Origin: an uncultured Collinsella sp.
GTDB lineage: Bacteria > Actinomycetota > Coriobacteriia > Coriobacteriales > Coriobacteriaceae
Length of the DNA: 64,000 nt
Direction of reading: 5' to 3'
Assembly: GCA_902489665.1 (NCBI GenBank)
Contig: CABUAT010000007.1
Coordinates: forward strand, 6,459-70,458
Shown here: positions 8,649 to 16,782 of the stretch, piece after piece
How the letters are laid out: each line of letters opens with the position of its first letter
How positions within the stretch are numbered: the stretch's first letter is position 1
Translations under genes and position numbers: made by a program
Notes under the pieces: model-generated
What the model was told of the DNA's origin: nothing
What the model saw: the letters and a program-made list of their open reading frames with translations, nothing else
Database searches by the model: none

Positions 8649-8728
8649 CCCCTCATAAGTTGCGGTGGAATAGTTCTTAAATGCGGCTTTAGATGCTTTA
8701 GGCAGGAACTATTCCACCGCAACTTTGA
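8646..8728. repeat. Dispersed 80-bp hairpin element, copy 2
   Basis: This is the second copy of the element at 4941. It starts with the manO stop codon (TAGCCCCTCA) and has a 21-bp near-perfect inverted repeat (8658-8678 with 8704-8724) around a different 25-nt loop. The arms are conserved with copy 1 but the loops are not, which points to selection on the stem or to arm-mediated spread. Confidence 0.8.
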
Positions 8729-8783
8729 AGTCTGGTCATGGGGTGTATGGCGATGCAGTAAATCTGCTACACTAGTACAACAT

Positions 8784-8859
8784 GCCTCCGTAGCTCAGGG
8801 GATAGAGCACCGCTCTCCTAAAGCGGGTGTCGACGGTTCGAATCCGCCCGGGGGCACCA
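8784..8859 (+). tRNA. tRNA-Arg (anticodon CCU)
   Basis: This 76-nt cloverleaf has an encoded CCA. The acceptor stem pairs GCCTCCG with CGGGGGC (one T-G pair), the D-loop has AGCTCAGGGGATAGAGC, and the anticodon stem CCGCT/AGCGG surrounds loop CTCCTAA with anticodon CCT. The T-loop is GGTTCGAATCC. Its 3' end from 8837 onward is duplicated at 12013 and marks the left end of the restriction-modification island. Confidence 0.96.
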
Positions 8860-8954
8860 GGGAATATGACGGCGTCGCGGGAGCGGCGCCGTTTCTGGTT
8901 TGCGGGGGCCGCCGGCGGATTCGGGCCGTCGACACCCGCGTCACCAATTGCGTC
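8837..8954. repeat. Left 118-bp direct repeat at tRNA-Arg 3' end (att-like)
   Basis: This stretch runs from the T-arm of tRNA-Arg through its terminator. It recurs at 12013-12130 with the same length, no gaps and about nine substitutions. Such repeats at the 3' end of a tRNA are the usual footprint of site-specific integration. Within it, 8869-8895 forms the tRNA terminator (ACGGCG...CGCCGTTT), and 8912-8939 is an inverted copy of tRNA positions 8823-8850 with 25 of 28 matches. Confidence 0.85.
8869..8895 (+). terminator. Terminator of tRNA-Arg
   Basis: ACGGCG pairs with CGCCGT around a 12-nt loop, followed by TTT, ten bases after the CCA end. An almost identical hairpin is in the right repeat copy. 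Confidence 0.6.
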
Positions 8955-9116
8955 TAGAGCCCTCCGGTAGAGTGTCCAAGCCCTAAAGCCCAGTTGATGC
9001 TACGGGGTTTAGAGGCAGACTGAAGCAAGGGGAAGACATGTCCGCTCGGGGTGATAGACTAACGCCGTGGTAAATACAGGACAGTTTGACCGTTTTTCAA
9101 CCAAGATAGGCGTCCC

Positions 9117-10265
9117 ATGCAACTAAATGCAGCTGATATAGCGCAAAAGAGAATTGACCTCGGCCTCACCCAAAAGGAGTTCGCCGCCGCCCTTGGTATG
9201 GGCTCGTCTGGCGAACGCACCGTTCGGCGCTGGGAGTCTGGGGATACTAGTCCAACGGCGGCTGAATGCGCCTTTATCGCATCGCTCGATGCGGGGGCTC
9301 CATTTGACCAAGGGGAGCGCAGCGACGCGCCTTTTACCTTCTGCGATCTCTTCGCGGGCATCGGCGGTATACGAATGCCGTTCCAGGAGCTTGGCGGTAG
9401 GTGCGTCTTCTCTTGCGAGTGGGATAAGTTCGCCCAGAAAACCTACCGGATGAACTATGGAGAGACCCCGGCGGGCGACATCCGTCAGGTCGCATCAAAC
9501 GATATACCGGACTTCGATGTCCTGCTCGCAGGCTTTCCTTGTCAGCCATTCTCCCTTGCAGGTGTTTCGAAGAAGCAATCTTTGGGGAGACCCACCGGCT
9601 TTGAGGATAAAACGCAGGGAACCCTCTTTTTCGAGGTCGCTCGCATCATACGCGACAAGCGCCCGAAGGCCTTCTTGCTTGAGAACGTTAAGAACCTTAC
9701 GAGTCACGACGGCGGGAAGACCTTCAAGGTCATACGACAGACGCTTGAGGAGGACCTTGGATACCATATTTTCTGGAAAGTGCTTGATTCAAAAAACTGG
9801 ACGTGCCAGCACAGGGAGCGCATCTACATCGTGGGGTTCAGGGAGGAAGTTCCCTTCTCGTGGGATGACCTTGAGGTGCCGGGACCGGGACATACGCTAG
9901 GGGAAATCCTCGAAGAGCAACCAAACGAACGCTACACCATTTCGGATAAGCTATGGGCCTATCTGCGCGCCTATCGCGAAAAGCATGAGGCGGCGGGCCA
10001 CGGCTTTGGATACTCGATGGTCGGCCCAGAGGACACGACAAGGACGCTTTCCGCCCGGTACCACAAGGATGGCAGCGAGATTCTGGTCGGGCAGGAAGGA
10101 AAAAACCCTCGTAAACTCACTCCCCGCGAATGCGCGCGCCTGCAAGGATTTCCCGATGAGTTCATCATCCCGGTGTCGGATACTCAGGCATACAGGCAGT
10201 TCGGCAACTCCGTGACCGTGCCGGTCGTGCGCTCGGTCGCGAAGTTGATGATGGAGGTGTTCTAG
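9117..10265 (+). CDS. DNA (cytosine-5-)-methyltransferase, EcoRII/SsoII type, with N-terminal HTH
   Basis: This 382-residue protein starts with a Cro/Xre-like helix-turn-helix (about 1-60, GLTQKEFAAALGM...TVRRWESG). The C5-methylase motifs then follow in order: FCDLFAGIGGIR (I), GFPCQPFSLAG (IV, catalytic Cys), LLENVKNL (VI), HRERIYIVGF (VIII) and QFGNSVTVPVV (X). Methylases of the SsoII/EcoRII group use such an N-terminal domain to repress their own promoter, so autoregulation is likely. The gene is one base ahead of the restriction enzyme, giving tight coupling. The related enzymes recognise CCWGG or CCNGG; the specificity here is inferred from the partner. Confidence 0.93.
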   Translation: MQLNAADIAQKRIDLGLTQKEFAAALGMGSSGERTVRRWESGDTSPTAAECAFIASLDAGAPFDQGERSDAPFTFCDLFAGIGGIRMPFQELGGRCVFSCEWDKFAQKTYRMNYGETPAGDIRQVASNDIPDFDVLLAGFPCQPFSLAGVSKKQSLGRPTGFEDKTQGTLFFEVARIIRDKRPKAFLLENVKNLTSHDGGKTFKVIRQTLEEDLGYHIFWKVLDSKNWTCQHRERIYIVGFREEVPFSWDDLEVPGPGHTLGEILEEQPNERYTISDKLWAYLRAYREKHEAAGHGFGYSMVGPEDTTRTLSARYHKDGSEILVGQEGKNPRKLTPRECARLQGFPDEFIIPVSDTQAYRQFGNSVTVPVVRSVAKLMMEVF

Positions 10266-10266
10266 G

Positions 10267-11481
10267 ATGGACTATGGAGTACTTGGCGCGTATTTTGACG
10301 GTGCTGTCGCGAAAACCCTCGCGGGCGTTGACATCATGGGGGCCAATAAAAGCCACCAGCACGAATTCAACGGCGTGGGGCCTTTGCGCGCGCTTTTCGG
10401 AGACGATGACATAAAGGGGATGCGAACTACCTTCGCATATCTCGATGATGGTGCAGACCCTATATTCGACCATGGTTATACCACTTGGTACGACGCCCGC
10501 AGGAAGCATCCAACTAGAACTGAGTATAGGCTCTACTACAACGATAATGCTGCCATGGGCATGGCCCGTCCGGGCGACCTCATGGTTTTGGCCCTACACG
10601 AAGCCAAGGAGGTCGTAATCCTATTTGCCCGAGCGGGGAGTACGGCGGAATCTCAAGTTCGCTGGCTCTTCGCGCTCGACGGGGTTGGCGAGAAGGGTTT
10701 TACGCCCTCTGCTCGGGAGGATACGCGCATCACGTCGATCGCCGCAAGGATTTTGGAGTCCATCGGCATCGAAGTTAGCATGCCGATCGCAGCGGAGAAC
10801 TTCCTCGACGGTATGATCGAGAAATTCGGCGAGTCCTTCCCCAAAGGGGCAGACTTCTCAGCCTACTCAGCTTCCACCCTTGGAAAGCTCGATTGGACGG
10901 GCGACCCGGATGGCTGCTTGGTCGCTTGTTACGAACGCGAAGAGATGCTGTTCCGCGTCTTCGAGCGGCATCTCTTGGAGCGCGACCTCGCGCCATACCT
11001 TGGCTCGGCGCTTGATGTTGATGGCGTGCTGCGCACCACTATGTCGGCCTTCCAGCGCCGCAAGTCCCGTGCGGGGACGGCGTTCGAGAATCAACTCTCG
11101 ATGCTATTCGATGCTAGGGGCATACGCTACTCGGCGCAGAAATACACCGAGGGCAAATCAAAGCCGGATTTCATCTTTCCCTCTATTGACGATTACCACG
11201 ACCCCAAGTTCCCTGTCGCTCGACTGACGATGCTCGGTGCCAAGACAACCATCAAGGAGCGTTGGCGTCAGGTGCTTGATGAGGCTGACAGAATCGAGGA
11301 CAAGCATCTTGTAACACTTGAGCCCGCCGTAAGTGAGGATTACACACGAGCTATGGCTAAGGACAGGCTCAGCCTCGTTGTGCCCTCATCGCTGTTCGAA
11401 ACCTACACGCCCGCGCAAAGGGAATGGCTCATGAGCGTCAACGACTTCTGCAGGCTGGTAGAAGCCCGACAGCACGAGTAG
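10267..11481 (+). CDS. Type II restriction endonuclease, EcoRII-like
   Basis: This 404-residue protein begins one base after the methylase stop. The C-terminal third carries the EcoRII-C catalytic fold landmarks: RRKSRAGTAFENQL (about 258-271), KPDFIFPS (about 299) and AKTTIKERWRQVL (about 323-335), followed by LVTLEPAVSEDYTRAM and LVVP. The PD...KxxxK/R arrangement is the family's nuclease centre. The N-terminal 200 residues match the position of the EcoRII effector-binding domain, which in EcoRII makes cleavage depend on a second recognition site. The codon use is AT-richer than the flanking genes, in keeping with transfer as an island. Confidence 0.9.
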   Translation: MDYGVLGAYFDGAVAKTLAGVDIMGANKSHQHEFNGVGPLRALFGDDDIKGMRTTFAYLDDGADPIFDHGYTTWYDARRKHPTRTEYRLYYNDNAAMGMARPGDLMVLALHEAKEVVILFARAGSTAESQVRWLFALDGVGEKGFTPSAREDTRITSIAARILESIGIEVSMPIAAENFLDGMIEKFGESFPKGADFSAYSASTLGKLDWTGDPDGCLVACYEREEMLFRVFERHLLERDLAPYLGSALDVDGVLRTTMSAFQRRKSRAGTAFENQLSMLFDARGIRYSAQKYTEGKSKPDFIFPSIDDYHDPKFPVARLTMLGAKTTIKERWRQVLDEADRIEDKHLVTLEPAVSEDYTRAMAKDRLSLVVPSSLFETYTPAQREWLMSVNDFCRLVEARQHE

Positions 11482-11550
11482 AACCACGAGACGTTTTTTA
11501 GAAATGAGGCCGGAGACCAGTTGAGTCTCCGGTCTTCTTTTTTCACTCGC

Positions 11551-11718
11551 AACAGATTCGTCGATCACGAGGTGGGATTTGTATTTGGACTGCGCAAACT
11601 CTTGGGCAAGGGTGCTTTTTCCAACGCGGCGGGCCCCCTCGAGCATGATGGCTCGGGATCCATTGCCCGCTTTCCAATCGAGGAGTTTATTGTAGGCCGT
11701 ACGTCTGAATACTGACAT
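11551..11718 (-). pseudogene. Truncated AAA ATPase (DUF4143-type), N-terminal fragment
   Basis: The frame reads MSVFRRTAYNKLLDW, then a P-loop GARRVGKST and a following QEFAQSKYKSHLVID segment, exactly like the first 55 residues of the DUF4143-type ATPases. After that the similarity stops and the frame runs on into the antisense of the restriction enzyme. About 350 residues are missing, including Walker B and the C-terminal domain. Three 17-bp direct repeats stand immediately upstream of its start. Confidence 0.7.
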
Positions 11719-11741
11719 GATTGCCCAATCTAGCTGCTGTA

Positions 11742-11826
11742 TACACGAAATGGGAAGTGTGGTTACCTGATTCAATACACGAAATGGGAAGTATATACAG
11801 GCCCTTTTCTACACGAAATGGGAAGT
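11742..11826. repeat. Three 17-bp direct repeats, 34-bp period
   Basis: TACACGAAATGGGAAGT occurs exactly at 11742, 11776 and 11810, separated by two unrelated 17-bp spacers. The repeats lie just upstream of the truncated ATPase gene, so they may be its operator or binding array. Three copies without cas genes are not a CRISPR. Confidence 0.9.
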
Positions 11827-11967
11827 GCGGGTACCGCTGGAGCTTGTTGGGATAGATGGAGCGCATGTGTTGCGTCGCTCAGGTATGCTCATATGTGCCT
11901 AGAGTTTCACATGCCGAGAAAGGTTGATGGCTGCCATATCCACATACCAAAACACGGAGCGCTCAGC

Positions 11968-11992
11968 GCCGTCGACACCCGCGTCACCAATT
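11968..11992. repeat. 25-bp fragment of the att-like repeat
   Basis: These 25 bases are identical to 8925-8949 inside the left repeat and lie 20 bp before the right repeat. They indicate a tandem remnant of an earlier junction, as if two insertion or recombination events occurred at the same tRNA. Confidence 0.75.
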
Positions 11993-12012
11993 TCCCCGCG
12001 GGGGGGGGAGTT

Positions 12013-12130
12013 TTCGAATCCGCCCGGGGGCACCAGGGAATATGACGGCGTCGCGTGAGCGGCGCCGTTTTTGGTTAGTGGGGGCCGACGGCAGATTCGG
12101 GCCGTCGACGCTCGCGTCACCAATCGCGTC
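12013..12130. repeat. Right 118-bp direct repeat of tRNA-Arg 3' end (att-like)
   Basis: This carries the last 23 bases of tRNA-Arg (T-arm to CCA) plus its downstream sequence and is colinear with 8837-8954. It is a partial tRNA only, so it marks the far end of the island. No integrase gene remains between the repeats. The 11827-12012 and 12131-12300 stretches beside it hold no recognisable gene. Confidence 0.85.
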
Positions 12131-12315
12131 ATTCGAATCGGCGCTGGGAATTCAGTGCTTTTCCTCATGCAAGTATCTTCCATCTTGCGTCGCCGTCAGC
12201 CGTGAGCGGTCGATTTTTACCGATAAACGGCAAATTAATTCAGAAAAAATCAGGTAATTTCAAGAATGGTCAAACTTGATTAACAGCAAAACCACAAGGT
12301 AGATGGCTTTATACG

Positions 12316-12365
12316 GTGAAAAACTCTGACACAATGAGAAAAAGAGTGAAAAATACTGATTGAAA
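12316..12365. promoter_or_regulatory. Repeated TGAAAAA-type motifs upstream of the sugar operon
   Basis: GTGAAAAACTCTGA at 12316 and GTGAAAAATACTGA at 12346 are near-identical and 30 bp apart. Shorter relatives (TGAGAAAAA, TTGAAAATG) lie between and after them. Iterated GAAA-containing sites are typical of DeoR-family operators, and a DeoR gene is in this operon. The link is inferred. Confidence 0.4.
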
Positions 12366-12504
12366 ATGAACTTATGTGGCAGTAATCTACATGTCACAGG
12401 GTAAGCCCCGGCGCGCAGGCGGCGGCCCTTATCGAATTACGGATATAGATCAGGTGCTCGAACGGGCAGAAACGATCAAGGACGAAGGTAAAGGACGTAG
12501 AAGC

Positions 12505-13443
12505 ATGAAGCTTGCAACTCGTATCAACTCCTATTTTCGCGATGGCGACAAGAATCTTGATCGCGTGTTCGCGGAGTTCCAGAGCGTGGGCCTCACGCAC
12601 GTCGACCTCAACTACCCCGAGCACTGCACAGGTGTCACGGCTGAGGACATGGCCGCCAAGCTCGCAGCTCACGACCTGCAGCTGAACGGCTGCGCGCTGC
12701 GCTTCCGCAACGCCTTCCTCAACGGTGACCTGGGCAATGCCGATGATGCCCTTGCCGCGGAAGCCCTTGAGCTCTGCTACGAGGCGTGCGACTACTGCCG
12801 CACTGCCGGTGGCAACACGGTGACCATCTGGCTCGGCCACGACGGCTTTGACTACAGCTTCCAGATCGCCTACGCTCGCGTCTTCGACCAGCTCGTAGCC
12901 GCATTCCAGAAGGTTTGCGACTACGCGCCCGACCTCAAGATCTCGATTGAGTACAAACCCTACGAGGAGCGCGCGTACGCGTTCATCGACTCCATGGGTA
13001 TGACCGGCATGATTCTCAACGCTGCAGACCGCCCGAACCTGGGCGTCACGCTGGATTACTGCCACATGCTCATGAAGCACGAGAACCCTGCCATGGCCGC
13101 CGACCTGTTCGGCCGCGAGGGCAAGCTCTACGGCATTCACCTAAACGACGGCAACGGTCGCTTCGACGATGGCCTTATGATTGGTACGTCCACGCCGGTG
13201 AAGACCCTCGAGTTCCTCTACTACGTGAAGAAGCACGGTTACGACAGCGCAATCTACTTCGACACGTTCCCGGTCATCGAGCCCGCTGCCGGCGAGGCTG
13301 CACAGAACGACCAGATGATCCATCTGCTCAACGACGCCATCGAGGCCGTAAGCATGGAGAAGATCCAATCCGTTATCGATGCAAACGACGCGATTAAGGC
13401 AGCCGAGCTTGTCCGCGAGCTCTTCTGCGCAATGGGGAGGTAA
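12505..13443 (+). CDS. Sugar (phosphate) isomerase/epimerase, TIM barrel
   Basis: Start chosen at the ATG at 12505 behind AAGGA; an upstream in-frame GTG would add residues unlike the family. The 312 residues show a xylose-isomerase-like (AP endonuclease 2) barrel with metal-binding and catalytic landmarks SIEYKPYE, LDYCHML, GIHLNDGNGRFDDGL and YFDTFP. Enzymes of this group interconvert ketoses and aldoses or epimerise ketoses. It is followed four bases later by EIIBC, so it acts on the imported sugar or its phosphate. The exact substrate is unknown; a hexulose is likely from the locus. Confidence 0.85.
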   Translation: MKLATRINSYFRDGDKNLDRVFAEFQSVGLTHVDLNYPEHCTGVTAEDMAAKLAAHDLQLNGCALRFRNAFLNGDLGNADDALAAEALELCYEACDYCRTAGGNTVTIWLGHDGFDYSFQIAYARVFDQLVAAFQKVCDYAPDLKISIEYKPYEERAYAFIDSMGMTGMILNAADRPNLGVTLDYCHMLMKHENPAMAADLFGREGKLYGIHLNDGNGRFDDGLMIGTSTPVKTLEFLYYVKKHGYDSAIYFDTFPVIEPAAGEAAQNDQMIHLLNDAIEAVSMEKIQSVIDANDAIKAAELVRELFCAMGR

Positions 13444-13446
13444 CCA

Positions 13447-14823
13447 ATGAAACGCGACTGGAACGCGATGGCTCAGGGGATTCTGGACGCCGTCGGTGGT
13501 CCCGAGAACATCTCGGGCATGACGCACTGCGCGACGCGCCTGCGCCTCAATCTCAAAGACGACGCGGCTTGCGACGACGCTGCGGTCAAGGAAGTCGAAG
13601 GCGTTGTGAACACGCTGAACAAGGCCGGTCAGTACCAGGTTCTCATCGGCACTGAGGTCCCGAAGCTGTACGAGAAGTTTGAGCCGCTGGTCAAGGGTTC
13701 GGGCGTGGAAATCTCCGCTGCTACCAAGGACGAGGGCGAGAGCATCGTCAGCCAGGTCTTCTCCGCGATCTCCGGCATCTTTGCCCCGCTGCTGCCCGCC
13801 ATGGCCGGCTCCGGTATCCTGCGCGGCTTCGTTATCCTGGCCGCCCAGCTCGGCATCATCGCTGAGGGCACGGGTACCTACACCATCCTGTACACCCTGG
13901 CCATGAGCGTGTTCTACTTCCTGCCCGTGCTGCTCGGCTTCTCCGCCGGCAAGCGCTTCGGCGCGAGCCCGTACCTGTCGGCGCTGCTCGGCGCGTGCCT
14001 GCTCTACCCGGACTTCATCGCCCTCATGGGCGACGCGGGCAACGGCGCCATGACGGACTTCTTCGGCATCCCCGTGGTTCTCATGAACTACAACTCCACG
14101 GTTATCCCTGCCATCTTGTCTGTCTGGGTCTACTCGTACCTGTACAAGTGGCTCGATGAGCACGTTTCCGAGATGCTCAAGCTCGTCGTGCTGCCCGCCA
14201 TCTCCCTGATCGTTATGGTTCCGCTCACCATGCTCGTCATCGGTCCCCTGGGCGTCTACGCTGGTGAGGCCATCGCCTTCGTGGTCAACTGGCTGATCGA
14301 GCGCAGCTCCGTGTTCGCCGGCGTGCTGGTTGGCGGCGGCTGGTCCGTGCTGGTGTCCATGGGCATCCACTGGGCCGTGAACCCCATCATGATCAACAAC
14401 ATCGCTCAGAACGGCTTCGACTACATCTGCCCCTTCACCTTCGCCTGCAACTTCGCCGTTATCGGCTGCGCCTTCGGCGTGTTCCTCAAGGCCCGCGACC
14501 AGAAGCTCAAGAGCTTCGCGATGACCGGTGTCGTATCGATCGCCCTGTCCGCCATCATCGAGCCCACGCTGTTCGGTATGCTCGTGAAGAACAAGAAGGT
14601 CTGGCTTGCGCAGATCATCGGCGGTGCCGTCGGCGGCGCGTTCCTCGGTATCATGAAGGTCGTCACCACTGCGTTCACCTTCGGTTCCGTCACTACGTTC
14701 CCGGCTTTCGTGAGTTCCGACCCCATGAACTTCGCTTGGGCTATGGTCGGCATGCTCATTTCCGCCGTCGTGGCCGGTGTTCTTGCCTTCGCCTTCACCG
14801 GCAAGGAGGATCAGCTCGCCTAA
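13447..14823 (+). CDS. PTS EIIBC, glucose/beta-glucoside superfamily
   Basis: The 458 residues hold an N-terminal EIIB domain (about 1-85) with the phosphorylatable Cys in THCATRLRL, then EIIC of about ten membrane helices. In EIIC, IFAPLLPAMAGSGILRGF, MNYNSTVIPAILSVW, GIHWAVNPIMINN and IEPTLFGML are typical of the beta-glucoside branch. There is no EIIA domain, so phosphate must come from an EIIA encoded elsewhere. It begins four bases after the isomerase and precedes the DeoR regulator. The linked AlsE-like and RpiB-like genes suggest a rare aldohexose or ketohexose as substrate. Confidence 0.92.
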   Translation: MKRDWNAMAQGILDAVGGPENISGMTHCATRLRLNLKDDAACDDAAVKEVEGVVNTLNKAGQYQVLIGTEVPKLYEKFEPLVKGSGVEISAATKDEGESIVSQVFSAISGIFAPLLPAMAGSGILRGFVILAAQLGIIAEGTGTYTILYTLAMSVFYFLPVLLGFSAGKRFGASPYLSALLGACLLYPDFIALMGDAGNGAMTDFFGIPVVLMNYNSTVIPAILSVWVYSYLYKWLDEHVSEMLKLVVLPAISLIVMVPLTMLVIGPLGVYAGEAIAFVVNWLIERSSVFAGVLVGGGWSVLVSMGIHWAVNPIMINNIAQNGFDYICPFTFACNFAVIGCAFGVFLKARDQKLKSFAMTGVVSIALSAIIEPTLFGMLVKNKKVWLAQIIGGAVGGAFLGIMKVVTTAFTFGSVTTFPAFVSSDPMNFAWAMVGMLISAVVAGVLAFAFTGKEDQLA

Positions 14824-14991
14824 GAGCCCCGGATGCGCCGCCTCTCCTAGGGTCGTTCTCTTCGCTTGAAGAGCGTCGCGCTTACGCGAGGTGTGTCAAC
14901 CTCGTTCAAATTGTGAACGAGAGGGTAGGTCAATCGATTAAGCGGTCGTCATCGCAACAGGTGGCGGCCGCTATTCTGCTTGTGCGTTACA

Positions 14992-15003
14992 CTTTTCGAA
15001 AAG
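14992..15003. promoter_or_regulatory. CTTTTCGAAAAG palindrome upstream of the DeoR gene
   Basis: A perfect 12-bp palindrome lies 45 bp before the DeoR start codon in an otherwise gene-free 225-bp gap. It may be an autoregulatory operator. Its half-site TTTTC/GAAAA resembles the repeats upstream of 12505. Confidence 0.35.
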
Positions 15004-15047
15004 AAATGAACGAGCGTGAAGCAGAGTGGTTTGGAGAGGTTCCCAAT

Positions 15048-15791
15048 ATGATTCCGTATGAGCGCCAGGAGCGAATTGTAGAGTGCCTGCAGAAGTCGGG
15101 CCTCGCGAGGATTTCCGAGCTGCAGGAGGAGCTGCCGGGCGTCTCTATTTCGACGCTACGTCGCGACCTCAAGGAGCTGGAGGCGCTTGGCAAGGTTGAG
15201 CATCTTTCGGGCGGCGCGGTGAGGCTCCTCTCGGCTGTCCACGAGGTGAGTATCTCGACGCGTTCGGGCCTACACGGGGGTGAGAAGGAACAGATTGCCC
15301 AAGTCGCCTTGCGTTTTGTTGAGGACGGGGACACGCTCTACTTGGACTCGGGTTCCACCTGCACGGCGCTGCTGCGTCTGCTGCTCGACCGCGACGTGAC
15401 AATTTACACGACGGATGCCTCGGCGTGCCTGATTAAGAGCGAGACGCGCGCCCAGCTCATCGTGGTGGGTGGCGAGTTCAACTATGTGAACTCCTCGTTC
15501 TGCGGTTCTATGACCGAATCGATCCTGCGCGATCTGTACTTCGATAAGGCGTTTATCGGGACCAACGCGATTGACGAGGACCGCGGCGTCATGACGCCCT
15601 CCTACGTTGAGGCGGCGAAGAAGCGCATCGTGCGCGAGAATTCGAATAAGGCGTACGTGCTGTGCGACAGCTCGAAGTTCCATCAGTTCTCGAATGTTCG
15701 CGCGTTTGGGTTCGATGGTGTGTCGATTATCGCGGAGTCCTATGACGAGAAGATCGCCCAGTGCGCGCGCCTGATCACGCCTGGAGCGTAG
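15048..15791 (+). CDS. DeoR/GlpR family transcriptional regulator
   Basis: Start chosen at the ATG at 15048, nine bases after GGAGAGG. The 247 residues have a DeoR helix-turn-helix (about 5-58, YERQERIVECLQ...STLRRDLKELEALG). The sugar-phosphate sensing domain follows, with DGDTLYLDSGSTC, GGEFN and the late KAYVLCDSSKFH element. DeoR repressors bind a phosphorylated sugar that releases DNA. Its place between EIIBC and the epimerase makes it the local sensor. It is an additional regulator beside the LacI protein at 17359. Confidence 0.92.
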   Translation: MIPYERQERIVECLQKSGLARISELQEELPGVSISTLRRDLKELEALGKVEHLSGGAVRLLSAVHEVSISTRSGLHGGEKEQIAQVALRFVEDGDTLYLDSGSTCTALLRLLLDRDVTIYTTDASACLIKSETRAQLIVVGGEFNYVNSSFCGSMTESILRDLYFDKAFIGTNAIDEDRGVMTPSYVEAAKKRIVRENSNKAYVLCDSSKFHQFSNVRAFGFDGVSIIAESYDEKIAQCARLITPGA

Positions 15792-15965
15792 GGGGTCCGG
15801 GCTCAGGTCTGCGGATTGCGGCCCCTGGCTGCTGCTGTCCGCGTAGCGGGATTTCTTCCTAGGGAATACGACAGCGTTTCGTGGTGCGGGCTCCTGCATG
15901 ATACCAGCTAGATAGGCAAATATGGCAACGTTGTGAATCTGGAAAAGCCTGCAGGTTAACAACGT

Positions 15966-16014
15966 GGTTAAACGATTAATCAGCCAGACTGTAGATAAAG
16001 GTTAAACGATTAAT
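15966..16014. promoter_or_regulatory. Tandem LacI-type operators before the alsE-like gene
   Basis: GGTTAAACGATTAAT occurs at 15966-15980 and again at 16000-16014, 34 bp apart. Both match the perfect palindrome GGTTAACAGATTAACC found at 18393, just upstream of the lacI-type gene. A further GGTTAAC half-site is at 15954. Binding of the LacI regulator to repress the epimerase and isomerase genes is inferred from this sharing. Confidence 0.7.
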
Positions 16015-16056
16015 TACCACCGAGTAGATAATCACCGAGCAGATAAGGAGTTCACT

Positions 16057-16710
16057 ATGCTGCTCTGCCCCAGTCTCATGTGCGCCGACTACGGCAATCT
16101 GCGTGCGACCGTCGAGGATCTCGACGCCGCCGGCATCGACATCTTCCATTGCGACGTGATGGACGGCAGTTTCGTTCCCAATTTCGCCATGGGTCTCGAA
16201 GACATCAAGGCCGTGCGAGCTGCCACCAACAAGCTCGTCGACGTGCACCTTATGGTCGAGAATCCTGCCAGCAAGGTTGAACTTTTCGCCTCCGCCGGCG
16301 CGGACATCATCTATATCCATCCGGAGTCCGAGCGTTACGTGGTCAAGACACTCGCCGCGATTAAGTCCCTCGGCAAGAGCGCCGGTATCGCCGTGAACCC
16401 CGACACCTCTATCTCCGAGATCGAGGAGATGTTGAACCTCTGCGATTACGTGATGGTCATGACGGTGAATCCGGGTTTTGCCGGTCAGAGCTTTATCGAG
16501 TTCACGAACGACAAGGTGCGTCGCCTTGCCGCGCTGAAGGAGCGCTTTGGCTTCAAGCTCATGATCGACGGCGCCTGCTCGCCCGAGCGCGTGCGCGACC
16601 TGTCCGCCATTGGCGCGGACGGATTTATCCTGGGCACCAGTGCGCTGTTTGGCAAGGACGCTGGTTACGAGGAGTGTCTGCGCCGTTTGCGCGCCGGCGA
16701 GGTGTATTAG
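16057..16710 (+). CDS. alsE: Ribulose-phosphate 3-epimerase family (AlsE-like)
   Basis: This 217-residue TIM barrel has the family landmarks CPSLMCADYGNL, FHCDVMDGSFVPNF (metal His, catalytic Asp), DVHLMVENP, MTVNPGFAGQSF and MIDGACS near the phosphate site. The family includes ribulose-5-phosphate 3-epimerase and D-allulose-6-phosphate 3-epimerase. The neighbouring PTS and RpiB-like gene favour the latter (allulose-6-P to fructose-6-P). The phosphate-loop sequence LGTSALFG resembles the AlsE branch more than Rpe, a judgement from memory. It has its own operator-bearing promoter. Confidence 0.85.
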   Translation: MLLCPSLMCADYGNLRATVEDLDAAGIDIFHCDVMDGSFVPNFAMGLEDIKAVRAATNKLVDVHLMVENPASKVELFASAGADIIYIHPESERYVVKTLAAIKSLGKSAGIAVNPDTSISEIEEMLNLCDYVMVMTVNPGFAGQSFIEFTNDKVRRLAALKERFGFKLMIDGACSPERVRDLSAIGADGFILGTSALFGKDAGYEECLRRLRAGEVY

Positions 16711-16782
16711 AAGCGGAACGGCGAATTAGGACGGATTGAGCGCGCGGCATGCGCGAATGGTTCTTATGGAAAGGGGTCTCTT

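Noticed and set aside
11742..11826. CRISPR array from the 17/17 repeat pattern
   Set aside because: Three repeats of only 17 bp, short spacers and no cas genes; a regulatory array is more likely.
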